DNA of 64,000 nucleotides from CBDDFQ01 sp965227035 (GCA_965227035.1 OZ245724.1:868001-932000); one strand, 5' to 3'; counted from the stretch's first letter, positions 44,518 to 53,299 are shown. A program made the numbers and translations. The notes: generated by a model not told the origin, from the sequence alone.

Positions 44518-45495
44518 GTGGCAAAAAGAACATTCCTCGATTTCGAACATCCCATCTCGGAACTCGAAACAAAGATAGAAGAACTGCGGTACGTGCAGAC
44601 CGAGTCTGCGGTCGATATTTCCGAAGAAATCGACCAGCTCAGCAAGAAGAGCCTGCAGCTCACCAAAGACATTTATAGCGAACTCACCCCGTGGCAGATC
44701 ACGAAGATCGCCCGTCACGCGGAACGTCCTTACACGCTCGATTACATCAAGGAAATCTTTACCGATTTCGTCGAGTTGCACGGCGATCGTCACTTCTCGG
44801 ACGACCTGTCCATCGTGGGCGGCCTGGCTCGTTTCAACGGCACCGCCTGCATGGTGCTCGGGCATCAGAAGGGCCGCGACACACGTGAGCGTGGATTGCG
44901 CAACTTCGGCATGAGCAAGCCCGAGGGCTATCGCAAGGCGTTGCGCCTGATGAAGACCGCCGAGAAATTCAAGCTGCCGGTTTTCACGTTCGTGGATACG
45001 CCCGGCGCATACCCCGGTATCGATGCCGAAGAGCGCGGTCAGTCGGAAGCGATCGGCCGCAATATTTTCGAGATGGCGCAACTCGAAGTGCCTATCCTGG
45101 CGACCATCATCGGCGAGGGCGGCTCCGGCGGTGCGCTCGCTATTTCGGTGGCCGATCAGGTCATCATGCTTCAGTACTCGGTGTATTCGGTCATCAGCCC
45201 GGAAGGTTGCGCTTCCATTCTCTGGAAGACTTCCGACAAGGCGCAGGACGCTGCCGATGCTCTGGGCATTACCGCTCATCGTCTGAAGGCGCTTGGGCTC
45301 ATCGACAAGATCGTCAATGAGCCGGTCGGTGGCGCACATCGCGATCACAAGCAAATGGCCGCGTTTCTCAAGCGTGCGCTCGCCGAGTCGTATCGCCAGA
45401 TCGCCGATCTGAAGGTCAAGGAATTGCTCGATCGCCGATACGAGCGACTGCAAAGCTATGGCCGATTCACCGACACCAAGGCCGACGCGAAATAA
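44518..45495 (+). CDS. accA: Acetyl-CoA carboxylase carboxyltransferase subunit alpha
   Basis: 325 residues from the GTG at 44518, with AGGAG at 44505-44509; this fits the E. coli start MSLNFLDFE, here VAKRTFLDFEHPI. Key segments: TPWQITKIARHAERP, ELHGDRHFSDD, GEGGSGGALAISVAD and YSVISPEGCASILWK. With AccD it transfers carboxyl from carboxybiotin to acetyl-CoA, committing to fatty acid synthesis. The in-frame upstream codons lie in the glycosylase gene. It overlaps tilS by 38 bases. Confidence 0.95.
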   Translation: MAKRTFLDFEHPISELETKIEELRYVQTESAVDISEEIDQLSKKSLQLTKDIYSELTPWQITKIARHAERPYTLDYIKEIFTDFVELHGDRHFSDDLSIVGGLARFNGTACMVLGHQKGRDTRERGLRNFGMSKPEGYRKALRLMKTAEKFKLPVFTFVDTPGAYPGIDAEERGQSEAIGRNIFEMAQLEVPILATIIGEGGSGGALAISVADQVIMLQYSVYSVISPEGCASILWKTSDKAQDAADALGITAHRLKALGLIDKIVNEPVGGAHRDHKQMAAFLKRALAESYRQIADLKVKELLDRRYERLQSYGRFTDTKADAK

Positions 45496-46459
45496 TCCCT
45501 GCGAACTTGCGCTGCGATCTTTTCTAGATCGCAATGCGGCTCAGGCAATTGGCGCTACGCAAATTGCGGTTGCCTTCAGTGGCGGCGCAGATTCAACTGC
45601 TTTGCTGCTTGCCGCCACCGAGCATTGGCCCGGCAACGTTATCGCGCTACACGTTCATCACGGCCTGCAAAAGGCCGGCGACGATTTCGAGGTGCACTGC
45701 AAATCGTTTTGCGAAACGCGCGGCATTTCGCTCGTCGTGGCGCATGTCGATGCGGGCCATGCGTCCGGCGAAAGTCCGGAAGATGCAGCGCGTAAAGCGC
45801 GATACATCAGCCTCGCCGATCTCGCCAAATCGAACGGGGTCGATAGCGTTCTGCTCGGCCAGCACGCCGACGATCAGGTCGAGACGATTCTGCTAGCGCT
45901 GAGCCGGGGAGCCGGACTTCCCGGGCTCGCCGGAATGGCATCGACCTTCGAAAGGCATGGCGTCACCTTTCACCGCCCGATTCTTTCGGTTGCCGCGCGA
46001 GACATCCGCGAATGGCTGGACGATCAAGCCATCGCTTACGTCACCGATCCCACGAACGCCGATACGTCGTTCACCCGTAACCGGATCCGGCTGGAGCTGT
46101 TGCCTGCCATCGAAGCCGCGTTCCCGCAATTTCGCGAGACCTTTGCGCGATCGGCAAGGCATGCGGCCGCGGCGCAGAAGATGCTCGACGAAGCCGCTGA
46201 AGCGGACGTCGCACCAATGCAGTCCGGGGATAGCGGAACAATCGCGATCAAGTCGCTGCAGTCTCTCGACGGGGAGCGCTTGCCAAACGCGATCCGCCAC
46301 TGGCTCAAGCGCGAACACGGAGTCATGCCGAGCGCCGCCCAGCTCGCAGAACTGGTCAGCCAGATCCGGGCCTGCACGACTCGCGGCCACGGCATTCGGA
46401 TCAAGGTGGGGCAGGGATTCGTCGAGCGAAAAGGCGCGTTTCTCGGTTGGTACAATTAG
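45458..46459 (+). CDS. tilS: tRNA(Ile)-lysidine synthetase
   Basis: 333 residues. The PP-loop ATP site is AVAFSGGADSTALLLAA (about 37-53), followed by HVHHGLQ and LGQHADDQVETILL. It adds lysine to C34 of the AUA-reading tRNA(Ile). The ATG at 45458 overlaps the accA 3' end by 38 bases. At 333 residues it is shorter than E. coli TilS (432): the N-terminal catalytic domain and a C-terminal substrate-binding part are retained, but the second C-terminal domain seems shortened. Confidence 0.92.
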   Translation: MADSPTPRPTRNNPCELALRSFLDRNAAQAIGATQIAVAFSGGADSTALLLAATEHWPGNVIALHVHHGLQKAGDDFEVHCKSFCETRGISLVVAHVDAGHASGESPEDAARKARYISLADLAKSNGVDSVLLGQHADDQVETILLALSRGAGLPGLAGMASTFERHGVTFHRPILSVAARDIREWLDDQAIAYVTDPTNADTSFTRNRIRLELLPAIEAAFPQFRETFARSARHAAAAQKMLDEAAEADVAPMQSGDSGTIAIKSLQSLDGERLPNAIRHWLKREHGVMPSAAQLAELVSQIRACTTRGHGIRIKVGQGFVERKGAFLGWYN

Positions 46460-46558
46460 CGGCTTTGCTCCAACCTGATTGGGGTTCGAGCCGCGACTCG
46501 GTTATTGCCACAACCTTGATCGACTCGCGTTTTATTGCACCCTTCCAGCAGCATTCCA

Positions 46559-47827
46559 ATGGCACTGATCGTTCATAAATACGGCGGCACTTCGATGGGC
46601 TCGACCGAGCGCATTCGCAATGTCGCCAAACGCGTGGCCAAGTGGTCGCGAGCCGGCCATCAACTCATCGTGGTGCCCTCCGCGATGAGCGGCGAAACCA
46701 ACCGCCTGCTCGGCCTGGCCAAAGAGCTGGCACCCGCCAAACATTCCGACGCGTACAGCCGCGAACTCGACATGCTCGCCTCCACGGGCGAGCAGGTATC
46801 GGTGGGACTGCTAGCCATTGCGCTGCAGGCCGAAGGCATCCAGTCGGTCAGCTATGCAGGCTGGCAGGTGGCGATTCGCACCGACAACTCATACACCAAA
46901 GCTCGCATCGAATCGATCGACGATGCGAAAGTTCGCGCCGATCTGGCAGCCGGCAAAGTCGTGGTCATCACCGGCTTCCAGGGCGCCGATTCCGACAACA
47001 ACATCACGACCCTAGGACGCGGCGGCAGCGACACATCTGCGGTGGCAATCGCCGCTGCCATGAAGGCGTCCGAATGCCTCATCTACACCGATGTCGACGG
47101 CGTCTACACGACCGACCCGCGAGTCGAGCCCGATGCTCGACGCCTGTCGCGAGTGAGCTTCGAAGAGATGCTGGAAATGGCATCGCTCGGATCGAAAGTT
47201 TTGCAAATCCGCTCGGTGGAATTTGCCGGCAAATACCGCGTGCCGCTCCGCGTGCTCTCGAGCTTCACGCCCTGGGATATCGATATCGACGAGGAAGCCA
47301 AGTCCGGCACCCTGATCACTTTTGAGGAAGAAGAAAACATGGAACAAGCTGTCGTTTCCGGCATTGCGTTCAACCGCGACGAAGCAAAAATTTCGGTGCT
47401 CGGCGTGCCGGATAAACCCGGTATCGCGTATCACATCCTCGGTGCTGTCGCCGATGCGAACATCGAAGTCGATGTGATCATCCAGAACATCAGCAAAGAC
47501 GGTCACACCGACTTCAGCTTCACGGTCAATCGCGGCGACTACGCGCGCACCATCGACCTATTGGAAACGAAAGTCATGCCCACCCTGGGCGCGGTCAGCA
47601 TCGAGGGCGACACGAAGATTTGCAAGGTCAGCATCGTCGGTATCGGCATGCGCAGCCATGTGGGCGTGGCCAGCAAAATGTTCCGCGTGCTGAGCGAAGA
47701 GGGCATCAACATCCAGATGATTTCGACCAGCGAAATCAAAACCTCGGTGGTGATCGACGAAAAATACATGGAGCTGGCAGTCCGCGCGCTGCACAAGGCG
47801 TTCGATCTGGATCAGGTTCAGGCCTAA
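46559..47827 (+). CDS. lysC: Aspartate kinase
   Basis: 422 residues from the ATG at 46559; the 46535 start is in frame but lacks support. The kinase domain (about 1-245) starts MALIVHKYGGTSMGSTERI; it includes FQGADSDNNITTLGRGGSDT and TDVDGVYTTDPR. Two ACT domains follow (about 265-340 and 345-422), as in lysine/threonine-inhibited aspartokinases. Catalyses phosphorylation of aspartate, the entry to lysine, threonine and methionine synthesis. An internal ATG at 47339 (residue 261, MEQAVVSG) with GAGGAAG at 47324-47330 could yield the short regulatory beta subunit. No lysine riboswitch was seen. Confidence 0.95.
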   Translation: MALIVHKYGGTSMGSTERIRNVAKRVAKWSRAGHQLIVVPSAMSGETNRLLGLAKELAPAKHSDAYSRELDMLASTGEQVSVGLLAIALQAEGIQSVSYAGWQVAIRTDNSYTKARIESIDDAKVRADLAAGKVVVITGFQGADSDNNITTLGRGGSDTSAVAIAAAMKASECLIYTDVDGVYTTDPRVEPDARRLSRVSFEEMLEMASLGSKVLQIRSVEFAGKYRVPLRVLSSFTPWDIDIDEEAKSGTLITFEEEENMEQAVVSGIAFNRDEAKISVLGVPDKPGIAYHILGAVADANIEVDVIIQNISKDGHTDFSFTVNRGDYARTIDLLETKVMPTLGAVSIEGDTKICKVSIVGIGMRSHVGVASKMFRVLSEEGINIQMISTSEIKTSVVIDEKYMELAVRALHKAFDLDQVQA

Positions 47828-47891
47828 AACGAGTTTGAATGCCCCTCGAACTGCCGGAATCCGGTGGTTCTTGAGGCATAATCGCCGCATT

Positions 47892-47984
47892 GGAAACGTG
47901 ACCGAGTGGCCGAAGGTGCTCCCCTGCTAAGGGAGTATGCGGTGTAGAGCCGCATCGAGGGTTCGAATCCCTCCGTTTCCGCCA
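47892..47984 (+). tRNA. tRNA-Ser (anticodon GCU)
   Basis: The acceptor arms GGAAACG and CGTTTCC pair fully, discriminator G at 47981, then CCA at 47982-47984 encoded in the genome. The anticodon stem-loop CTCCCCTGCTAAGGGAG carries GCT. A long variable arm (TGCGGTGTAGAGCCGCA) is the class II/Ser signature, and GGGTTCGAATCCC is the T arm. It lies 64 bases after lysC. A CATAAT at 47877-47882 may be its -10. Confidence 0.97.
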
Positions 47985-48015
47985 GATGGCCTGCTTACAG
48001 CACCATCTAAACGCT

Positions 48016-48045
48016 AAAGCCCCGCTTGTCGGGGCTTTGTCGTTT
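48016..48045 (+). terminator. Intrinsic terminator after tRNA-Ser
   Basis: AAAGCCCCG (48016-48024)/CGGGGCTTT (48030-48038) is a perfect 9-bp stem with a 5-base loop, followed by GTCGTTT. It ends the lysC-tRNA region and marks the border with the accessory segment that follows. Confidence 0.8.
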
Positions 48046-48363
48046 CTGGCTCCAGTGCCCCCCGACCGTTCTTGGGTTTCGTGCCCTCGACGAGCTTCGC
48101 AAAGCCTCTGTGCTCGAGCCATTAATCCGATTCGGACGGCCTACATTTCTTGTGAATGATCGATAACCCATGCGGAATTTGCATATCTAAAAACTCGCAA
48201 ACGGAGTTGATCGAATCGTTGGCGACTCGTACGCTCAACAGCTGGAGCTTGTGTGATGGGAGACATTCGGAGGCCCAGCATGCAAGAGCATGGAACGCAA
48301 TTCATTGCGCGTTACCCAAGGCCGCGCCTTCGGCGGCAAATAACTAACAAGCTTGGAGACAAA
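48046..48363 (+). other. Non-coding stretch between tRNA-Ser terminator and transport gene
   Basis: About 320 bases with no gene. Near the 3' end, GCAATTCATTGC (48297-48308) is a perfect inverted repeat with 2-base spacer, about 55 bases upstream of the next ATG. A small GC hairpin lies just after it. No direct repeat of the tRNA 3' end that would mark an integrated element was seen here. The region is visibly less GC-rich than the preceding genes, though this was not computed. Confidence 0.5.
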
Positions 48364-49320
48364 ATGAGAATGTCAATATTGACGATGTGCGTGTTTGCCG
48401 CCGCGCTCGGCTCAACCACGTCGCACGCGGAGACGCTCAAAGTGGCAATCGTCTCGCGCACCGTTTTCTTTGCCCCACTGTGGATTGCAAAAGAGCGAGG
48501 TTTCTTCAAGGATCGTGGAATCGATGTGGAAATCACCGTATACGACAACGCTGAAAAAATAAATGCCGATCTCAAGGCTAATCTGGTTCAAATCGCGATG
48601 GGCGTGCCTGAACCGGTCATCCTCGAATCCTTCAAAGCAGGAACGATGCGAATCATCGCGGGGAATGCCGAACAACTTCCTCATTTCATCATTGCCAAAC
48701 CAGAAATCAAGTCGATCGCCGACTTGAAAGGCAAAACGATCGGAGTGTTGTCGCTGTATGAAGGCACCACTAATGTGCTGCCCAAAATCGTGGCCACTGC
48801 AGGCCTTACGCGCAACGACTACAAGGTCGAATCTGTAGGGGGTGCGCCGACCCGTTGGCGTCTTCTCAAAGAAGGGAAAATTGATGCAGGACTTCAGCCT
48901 TTTCCTTTGAGTTATGAAGCAGATGCCGCCGGGTTCACGAACCTCGGTCCTATTTCGAAGATCGTGCCCAATTACCAGTTCTCGACGATCAATATCGATG
49001 ACCGCTGGGGACGGCTAAATAGGCCGTTGGTTGTCGGCTTTCTCGCCGCCCTTCAAAAGGGACAAAACGATATGAGCGCTGATCCCGCATTTGCCTCGCA
49101 GGTCGCGGCGCGTGAATTGCGAACTTCGGTCGAGCTCGCCAATCGGGCGCTTCAAGACACTAGCCAACTAAAAATCTTGTCCCAAGATCTGTCGGTCTCG
49201 CAGCCAGGTATGCAGAATGTCTTCGCTGCATTGATTGCAAGCGGCGCGGTGTCTGCGGATATGCACATGGATATGAAAAGCATCGTCGATGAAAGCTACC
49301 TAATCGAGAGCCGAAAATAA
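48364..49320 (+). CDS. ABC-transporter substrate-binding protein, NitT/TauT (NMT1-like) type
   Basis: 318 residues from the ATG at 48364; GGAGA lies 6-10 bases upstream. N-terminal signal peptide (about 1-22, cut after HAE-preceding SHA). The mature part is LKVAIVSRTVFFAPLWIAKE RGFFKDRGIDVEI, a hallmark of the SsuA/THI5-like family that binds small organic substrates (nitrate, sulfonates, pyrimidines, aromatics). No permease or ATPase is next to it, so the rest of the transporter is elsewhere or the protein acts with another system. The specific ligand is unknown. It points towards the convergent Rieske gene. Confidence 0.84.
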   Translation: MRMSILTMCVFAAALGSTTSHAETLKVAIVSRTVFFAPLWIAKERGFFKDRGIDVEITVYDNAEKINADLKANLVQIAMGVPEPVILESFKAGTMRIIAGNAEQLPHFIIAKPEIKSIADLKGKTIGVLSLYEGTTNVLPKIVATAGLTRNDYKVESVGGAPTRWRLLKEGKIDAGLQPFPLSYEADAAGFTNLGPISKIVPNYQFSTINIDDRWGRLNRPLVVGFLAALQKGQNDMSADPAFASQVAARELRTSVELANRALQDTSQLKILSQDLSVSQPGMQNVFAALIASGAVSADMHMDMKSIVDESYLIESRK

Positions 49321-49356
49321 GTTTATTTCCGAGCGCCGAAAAGCCGACTCTCCGGC

Positions 49357-50367
49357 TCAAGTCGTTTGTATTGCTTCTTTGGAAATCAATTTTGCAATCA
49401 TGCGACGGGCGTGTATGGGCCCTACGTCGGTAACGAGGGCCATGGGAAATACGGACCCTTCAGAGCCGACCGAGAGTTGTTGGAGCTCAAGGATTTCGGC
49501 ATCCTGGTCGAAGGTTTCCGAAATCTGCTGCCTGATGTATTCCGTGAGGTTTTCGTCATCTCTCGAATACTGCCTGGACACCCCCCAGAAGTAATGCGAA
49601 GTGGTTGCTGTGGCTGGCGTGATTATGTGCATCACCCGCCTTTCGAGCGCTTGGCTTCGATTTCCATTCGACGGATACGAACCGTTTTCGATGACATGAT
49701 TTCCGGGCGGCGTAAATATTGTGGTGTGCCAGCGGTTGATGTTTTCGGTGAAGCCAGTTGCTTTGACGTAAAACGCCGGCGGTTCGGAATTCAGAATGTC
49801 TCGATGCACCCTTACCTCGCTGTCCGAGCGAGTCATCGATACTGGAGATTCCGCAACGGCATCGTTGCCGATGGTCGTGTCGTGTACATAGGATTCGTGC
49901 GAAAGATCAAGCAAGTTGTCGTTCAGAAATTGATAGTTCGCCTTGACGTGGTGGTAGCCGGTGCATGTGACCCAAGAGGCGTCGTCCATGTAGTGAAAGT
50001 CCGGTATTTTTTGCGGGTCGGCCAATTCAGGTTTGCCCATCCACACCCAAACCATCTTGTCCCTGACTTCCAGGGGATAGGTTCGAACTCGAGCTTCTGA
50101 CGGTATGTTTGTTTGACAAGGAATCTTCACACACACACCCTCACGATTAATGCGCATGCCGTGATAGCCGCATCGAATTTCCTCTCCAACGACCTTGCCG
50201 TAGGAAAGCGGCACTCCGCGATGTGGACACCGATCCGCGAGTGCAGTGAGGTGCCCGCCAGAGCCTCTGAATAGCACCAATTTCCTGTCCAGTATGGTCA
50301 CTGGTACTGGCTTATCTTTGACTGTCTCTGCGAAAGCAGCGGCGTACCACGAGTTCTCAATCCACAT
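49357..50367 (-). CDS. Rieske non-heme iron ring-hydroxylating oxygenase (VanA/PobA-like demethylase group)
   Basis: 336 residues. N-terminal Rieske [2Fe-2S] site CPHRG (about 47-51) and CGYHG (67-71). The mononuclear iron site is in LNDNLLDLSHESYVHD (D, H, H pattern, about 150-165). Such three-component-type oxygenases (VanA family) demethylate or hydroxylate aromatic acids. No ferredoxin-reductase (VanB-like) gene is adjacent, so electrons must come from an unlinked partner. It is last in a minus-strand set: ABM protein-LysR-Bug receptor-oxygenase. The substrate is not predictable. Confidence 0.87.
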   Translation of the reverse strand: MWIENSWYAAAFAETVKDKPVPVTILDRKLVLFRGSGGHLTALADRCPHRGVPLSYGKVVGEEIRCGYHGMRINREGVCVKIPCQTNIPSEARVRTYPLEVRDKMVWVWMGKPELADPQKIPDFHYMDDASWVTCTGYHHVKANYQFLNDNLLDLSHESYVHDTTIGNDAVAESPVSMTRSDSEVRVHRDILNSEPPAFYVKATGFTENINRWHTTIFTPPGNHVIENGSYPSNGNRSQALERRVMHIITPATATTSHYFWGVSRQYSRDDENLTEYIRQQISETFDQDAEILELQQLSVGSEGSVFPMALVTDVGPIHARRMIAKLISKEAIQTT

Positions 50368-50378
50368 ACCTGATCCTA

Positions 50379-51341
50379 TTAGTCGCCCTTGATGTTGCTT
50401 GCCTTGACGATCGTTCTCACTCGCTGATCGTCTTCCATGATGAACTTGCCCAGTTTTTCAGGTGAACCGCCGATAGGTTCAAGCTGCGATGTGGCGAGGT
50501 TCGCCAGAACGTCTTTGTCACTCAAGGCTTTTTCAATCGCGGCGTTGATCTTTTCAATGACGGGTCTAGGTGTTTTGGCTGGCGCAAGGAGCGCATACCA
50601 GCCAGTCAGCGAATAGTTTCTCAAGCCGGCCGCCTCGTTCACAGTGGGCACATCCGGCAATAATTTCGATCGCTCGCTACTGGTTACAGCCAACGGCCTA
50701 AGTCGGTTAGAACTAATAAACGTACCCACCGCAGTCAGGCTTATGACGCCAATATCGACTTGCCCACTGACGACATCGGTTACCGCGGCACTGCAGCCCT
50801 TGTAGGGAATATGGACGATTGAAATCTCAGCGATCGACTTAAACAGCTCTCCGGCGAAATGATGAATGTTTCCGTTCCCGCAAGAGGCATACGAGAGCTT
50901 TCCAGGATTTGCCTTCGCAAATGCAACGACGTCCTTCAAGTCGCGCAAGGGTGAGCCCGCCTTCGTGACGAACAGCACCGGAGACTCTGCGATCAAGCTA
51001 ATGGGGGAGAAACTTTTATCGGCACTGAATTTGACGTTGTCGTAGAGCACTGGATTAATCGTCAGATTATTGGTGCCCATTACCAACGTTAGTCCGTCGG
51101 GAAGCGCCGAGGCAACGTAGTCCATCGCGATACTTCCTCCGGCGCCAGGTTTGTTCTCGACGATTACCGTGCCACCCAGCGACGTTTGCAGGCTTCGGCT
51201 CAGCGCTCTCGCAAGGCTATCGACGCCCCCTCCGGCCGTGTAAGGAACAATGATTCGCGTGACCTTTTCAGTCTGCGCATGACTGTATGTAGTTACGGAC
51301 GCCGCAACCATCAGTGCGCATGTCCAGTTTGGCAGCTTCAT
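50379..51341 (-). CDS. Tripartite tricarboxylate transporter substrate-binding protein (Bug family)
   Basis: 320 residues from the ATG at 51341; GGAGACAAG lies upstream. Signal peptide (about 1-23, ending SHA). Mature sequence IIVPYTAGGGVDSLARAL and VENKPGAGGSIAMDYVA are the Bug family signatures. Bug proteins bind organic acids in the periplasm; Burkholderiales carry many and they are often orphan receptors. It is 11 bases ahead of the Rieske oxygenase gene and probably on one transcript with it, suggesting its ligand is the substrate of the oxygenase or a related acid. Confidence 0.92.
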   Translation of the reverse strand: MKLPNWTCALMVAASVTTYSHAQTEKVTRIIVPYTAGGGVDSLARALSRSLQTSLGGTVIVENKPGAGGSIAMDYVASALPDGLTLVMGTNNLTINPVLYDNVKFSADKSFSPISLIAESPVLFVTKAGSPLRDLKDVVAFAKANPGKLSYASCGNGNIHHFAGELFKSIAEISIVHIPYKGCSAAVTDVVSGQVDIGVISLTAVGTFISSNRLRPLAVTSSERSKLLPDVPTVNEAAGLRNYSLTGWYALLAPAKTPRPVIEKINAAIEKALSDKDVLANLATSQLEPIGGSPEKLGKFIMEDDQRVRTIVKASNIKGD

Positions 51342-51437
51342 CGCTTGTCTCCTTTTTATATGGGAATGGCTCTTCCCTTGGATCAGCGAGGTTAGGCGTG
51401 AACCGGCGCGCAATCAATGCGAATCGCTGTGTTTTAG

Positions 51438-52388
51438 CTATGCAATTTGTGAGTGGCTCAAACCTGTGGCGTTGCAGAACGTCGACTCGAAAGACTGCTC
51501 GGCAATTTCAAGTGCCGCCTGCTGCAAGGCGGTGATGTTCTGCTTCAAGGGACTAACCATGAAGAGGCGAGTAGTCAACACCGGTTCGACAATTTTCTGG
51601 ACCGACAACCCTTGGTCCGCCCAACCAGAAAGCATCGCAACCTTCGTCGAAACAGTGTGGGCGAAGCCCTGGTTTACCAGTTGAAAAAGCGAGTCGATCG
51701 CATCGATCTCGATCGTGATGTCCAGCCTCGCTTGAAGTCGCGCTGCAGCGGCTTCCAGTGGCTGGCGCGTCACGTGCGGCGAGGATGGCATCACCAATGG
51801 AAGACCATCGAGCAACCTGGCCTCTACCGTTTTGGCATCGGGACCGATAGGTGTTGTACCCATCAAGTAAAGAGCTTGCTGTGTCAACTCTTTCACGTTC
51901 AGGTTGGGACTGGGCGGGGGGTTATGCAGTACAGCGAAATCTAGCCGCGAGGCTCGGAGTTGATCGTGAAGCTGGGCCGATAACTGGTTGACGATCGACA
52001 ACTCTGCAAATGGAAGCTTGTCCCGAAATCTTCGGACGAAGTCGGGAATCATCATTCTGCCAACGCTGGGCGTGAGTCCGCAAAATACGCGACCGCGAAG
52101 ACTGACTTCGCCCTCATGGATCTCATTGAGCGCGACGTCCGCGGCATGCAAGAGTCCTTTCGCTCTCAACAGAAACCTTGCACCGACCGCTGTAAGAGAG
52201 ACGCCTCGTCCGTGTCGGTAAAGCAGAGAGGCCCGAAGCTCCAACTCAAGCGCACGAATCTGGCGACTGAGTGTCGATTGAGGCACGTCGAGCAGCTCGG
52301 ATGCCTTGGCAAAACCGCCCAGCTCCGCGACCTGCACGAAAAACTTTAACTGCGTGATGTCCAAGCGATTTCCAATAGTTCGAGTCAC
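51438..52388 (-). CDS. LysR-family transcriptional regulator
   Basis: 316 residues, GTG start. The N-terminal HTH is within LDITQLKFFVQVAELGGFAK and ASELLDVPQSTLSRQIRALE (about 10-50), followed by a type 2 periplasmic-binding effector domain. It is transcribed towards the Bug and Rieske genes and is 96 bases upstream of the Bug start; the likely targets are that set. A palindrome 84 bases upstream of its start is a candidate autoregulatory site. Confidence 0.86.
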   Translation of the reverse strand: MTRTIGNRLDITQLKFFVQVAELGGFAKASELLDVPQSTLSRQIRALELELRASLLYRHGRGVSLTAVGARFLLRAKGLLHAADVALNEIHEGEVSLRGRVFCGLTPSVGRMMIPDFVRRFRDKLPFAELSIVNQLSAQLHDQLRASRLDFAVLHNPPPSPNLNVKELTQQALYLMGTTPIGPDAKTVEARLLDGLPLVMPSSPHVTRQPLEAAAARLQARLDITIEIDAIDSLFQLVNQGFAHTVSTKVAMLSGWADQGLSVQKIVEPVLTTRLFMVSPLKQNITALQQAALEIAEQSFESTFCNATGLSHSQIA

Positions 52389-52471
52389 CGCATACTAGGT
52401 TCAAGGCGGCAATTTAACTATGGTGGAAAGCGAGTAGAAGCCATGGAATCACCTCAGAATGCCCGAAGCCA

Positions 52472-52487
52472 CTGTCGTAAACGACAG
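52472..52487. promoter_or_regulatory. 16-bp palindrome upstream of LysR gene
   Basis: CTGTCGT (52472-52478), AA, ACGACAG (52481-52487) is a perfect palindrome with a 2-base centre, between the ABM gene stop and the LysR start. It lies 84 bases upstream of that start. There is no T-run on either side, so a terminator is unlikely. The site looks like a regulator-binding palindrome, but the T-N11-A pattern is not exact. Confidence 0.4.
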
Positions 52488-52522
52488 AAATCAGAATGTC
52501 CAACTTTTCAAAGTCGAAGCAC

Positions 52523-53290
52523 TCATTGATCGGGCTTTTTACCCAGCGCGATCGGGATGGTCTCGATGAGTTTTCTGGACGTGATGATCGATTTGGTCGC
52601 GTCGACGTATTTTTTGAAATGCGGTGACGCGATATGTAGCCTGTACGCCGCGTCGTCAGCGTAGATTTCGAAAAAGCGAAGATGCGTTGGCTTGTCTCTT
52701 AAGGCAACCGCATAAATCGTCAGAACACCCGGTTCCTTTTGAATCGATGCATCGATCTCTTCCGTCACAGCGGCCCGGTAAGCATCGATGTGCGAGGAGT
52801 CGACTTCGATCTCGGCCGTGCGAACAACAGGATTCCGTGTTAACACGCTTTTTGCCCCAAGCCGTATCGGTGATGCTTCTTGCAGCGTGCGGGCAGAAAT
52901 CAGGCCGTCCGTCGCTGCACGAAACTCCTTGAAATGAGCCGACTCGATATGCGCTTCATAGGCGGCTCTGTTTCGATAGATCTCGAATACGCGAACGCGG
53001 TTCGGCGCCTCCTTCTCCGAGACGGCGTGAATCGCGAGTACGCCTGGCTCGGTCCCGATCGCTTGGGCGATATGTTTGATCGACGCCGCATTAAATTTGT
53101 CTAGCTGAGCGGGGTCGACAGTCAGTTCGGCCATTCTTATGACCGGGTCCTGACTGGTCTGGGCAAACAAGCTCTGGCACCAACTCAGAAACCATATCGA
53201 GGCGCCGAGCGCAATGATTTTTTTAAAGGACCGGATGTATTTCGAAAAGAGTGGGGGAGCGCTCCTCGCGTCGACCTTCTTGTTTTTCAT
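52523..53290 (-). CDS. Exported protein with two antibiotic-biosynthesis-monooxygenase-like domains
   Basis: 255 residues. N-terminal positively charged stretch then a hydrophobic helix (about 24-42, IIALGASIWFLSWCQSLFA), so signal peptide or anchor. Two similar dimeric alpha/beta-barrel (ABM) halves follow: about 50-140 (VIRMAELTVDP...HFKEFRAATDG) and 155-245 (VVRTAEIEVDS...HFKKYVDATKS). Single-domain relatives are cytosolic quinol or small-molecule monooxygenases of about 100 residues. Here one polypeptide mimics the dimer and is predicted to be exported. Activity unknown. The position just upstream of the LysR-Bug-Rieske set suggests co-expression. Confidence 0.78.
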   Translation of the reverse strand: MKNKKVDARSAPPLFSKYIRSFKKIIALGASIWFLSWCQSLFAQTSQDPVIRMAELTVDPAQLDKFNAASIKHIAQAIGTEPGVLAIHAVSEKEAPNRVRVFEIYRNRAAYEAHIESAHFKEFRAATDGLISARTLQEASPIRLGAKSVLTRNPVVRTAEIEVDSSHIDAYRAAVTEEIDASIQKEPGVLTIYAVALRDKPTHLRFFEIYADDAAYRLHIASPHFKKYVDATKSIITSRKLIETIPIALGKKPDQ

Positions 53291-53299
53291 ATGAACTGG

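Noticed and set aside
47892..48363. Integrated element with tRNA attachment site
   Set aside because: No second copy of the tRNA 3' end, integrase or recombinase gene was found in the window, so only a boundary is proposed.
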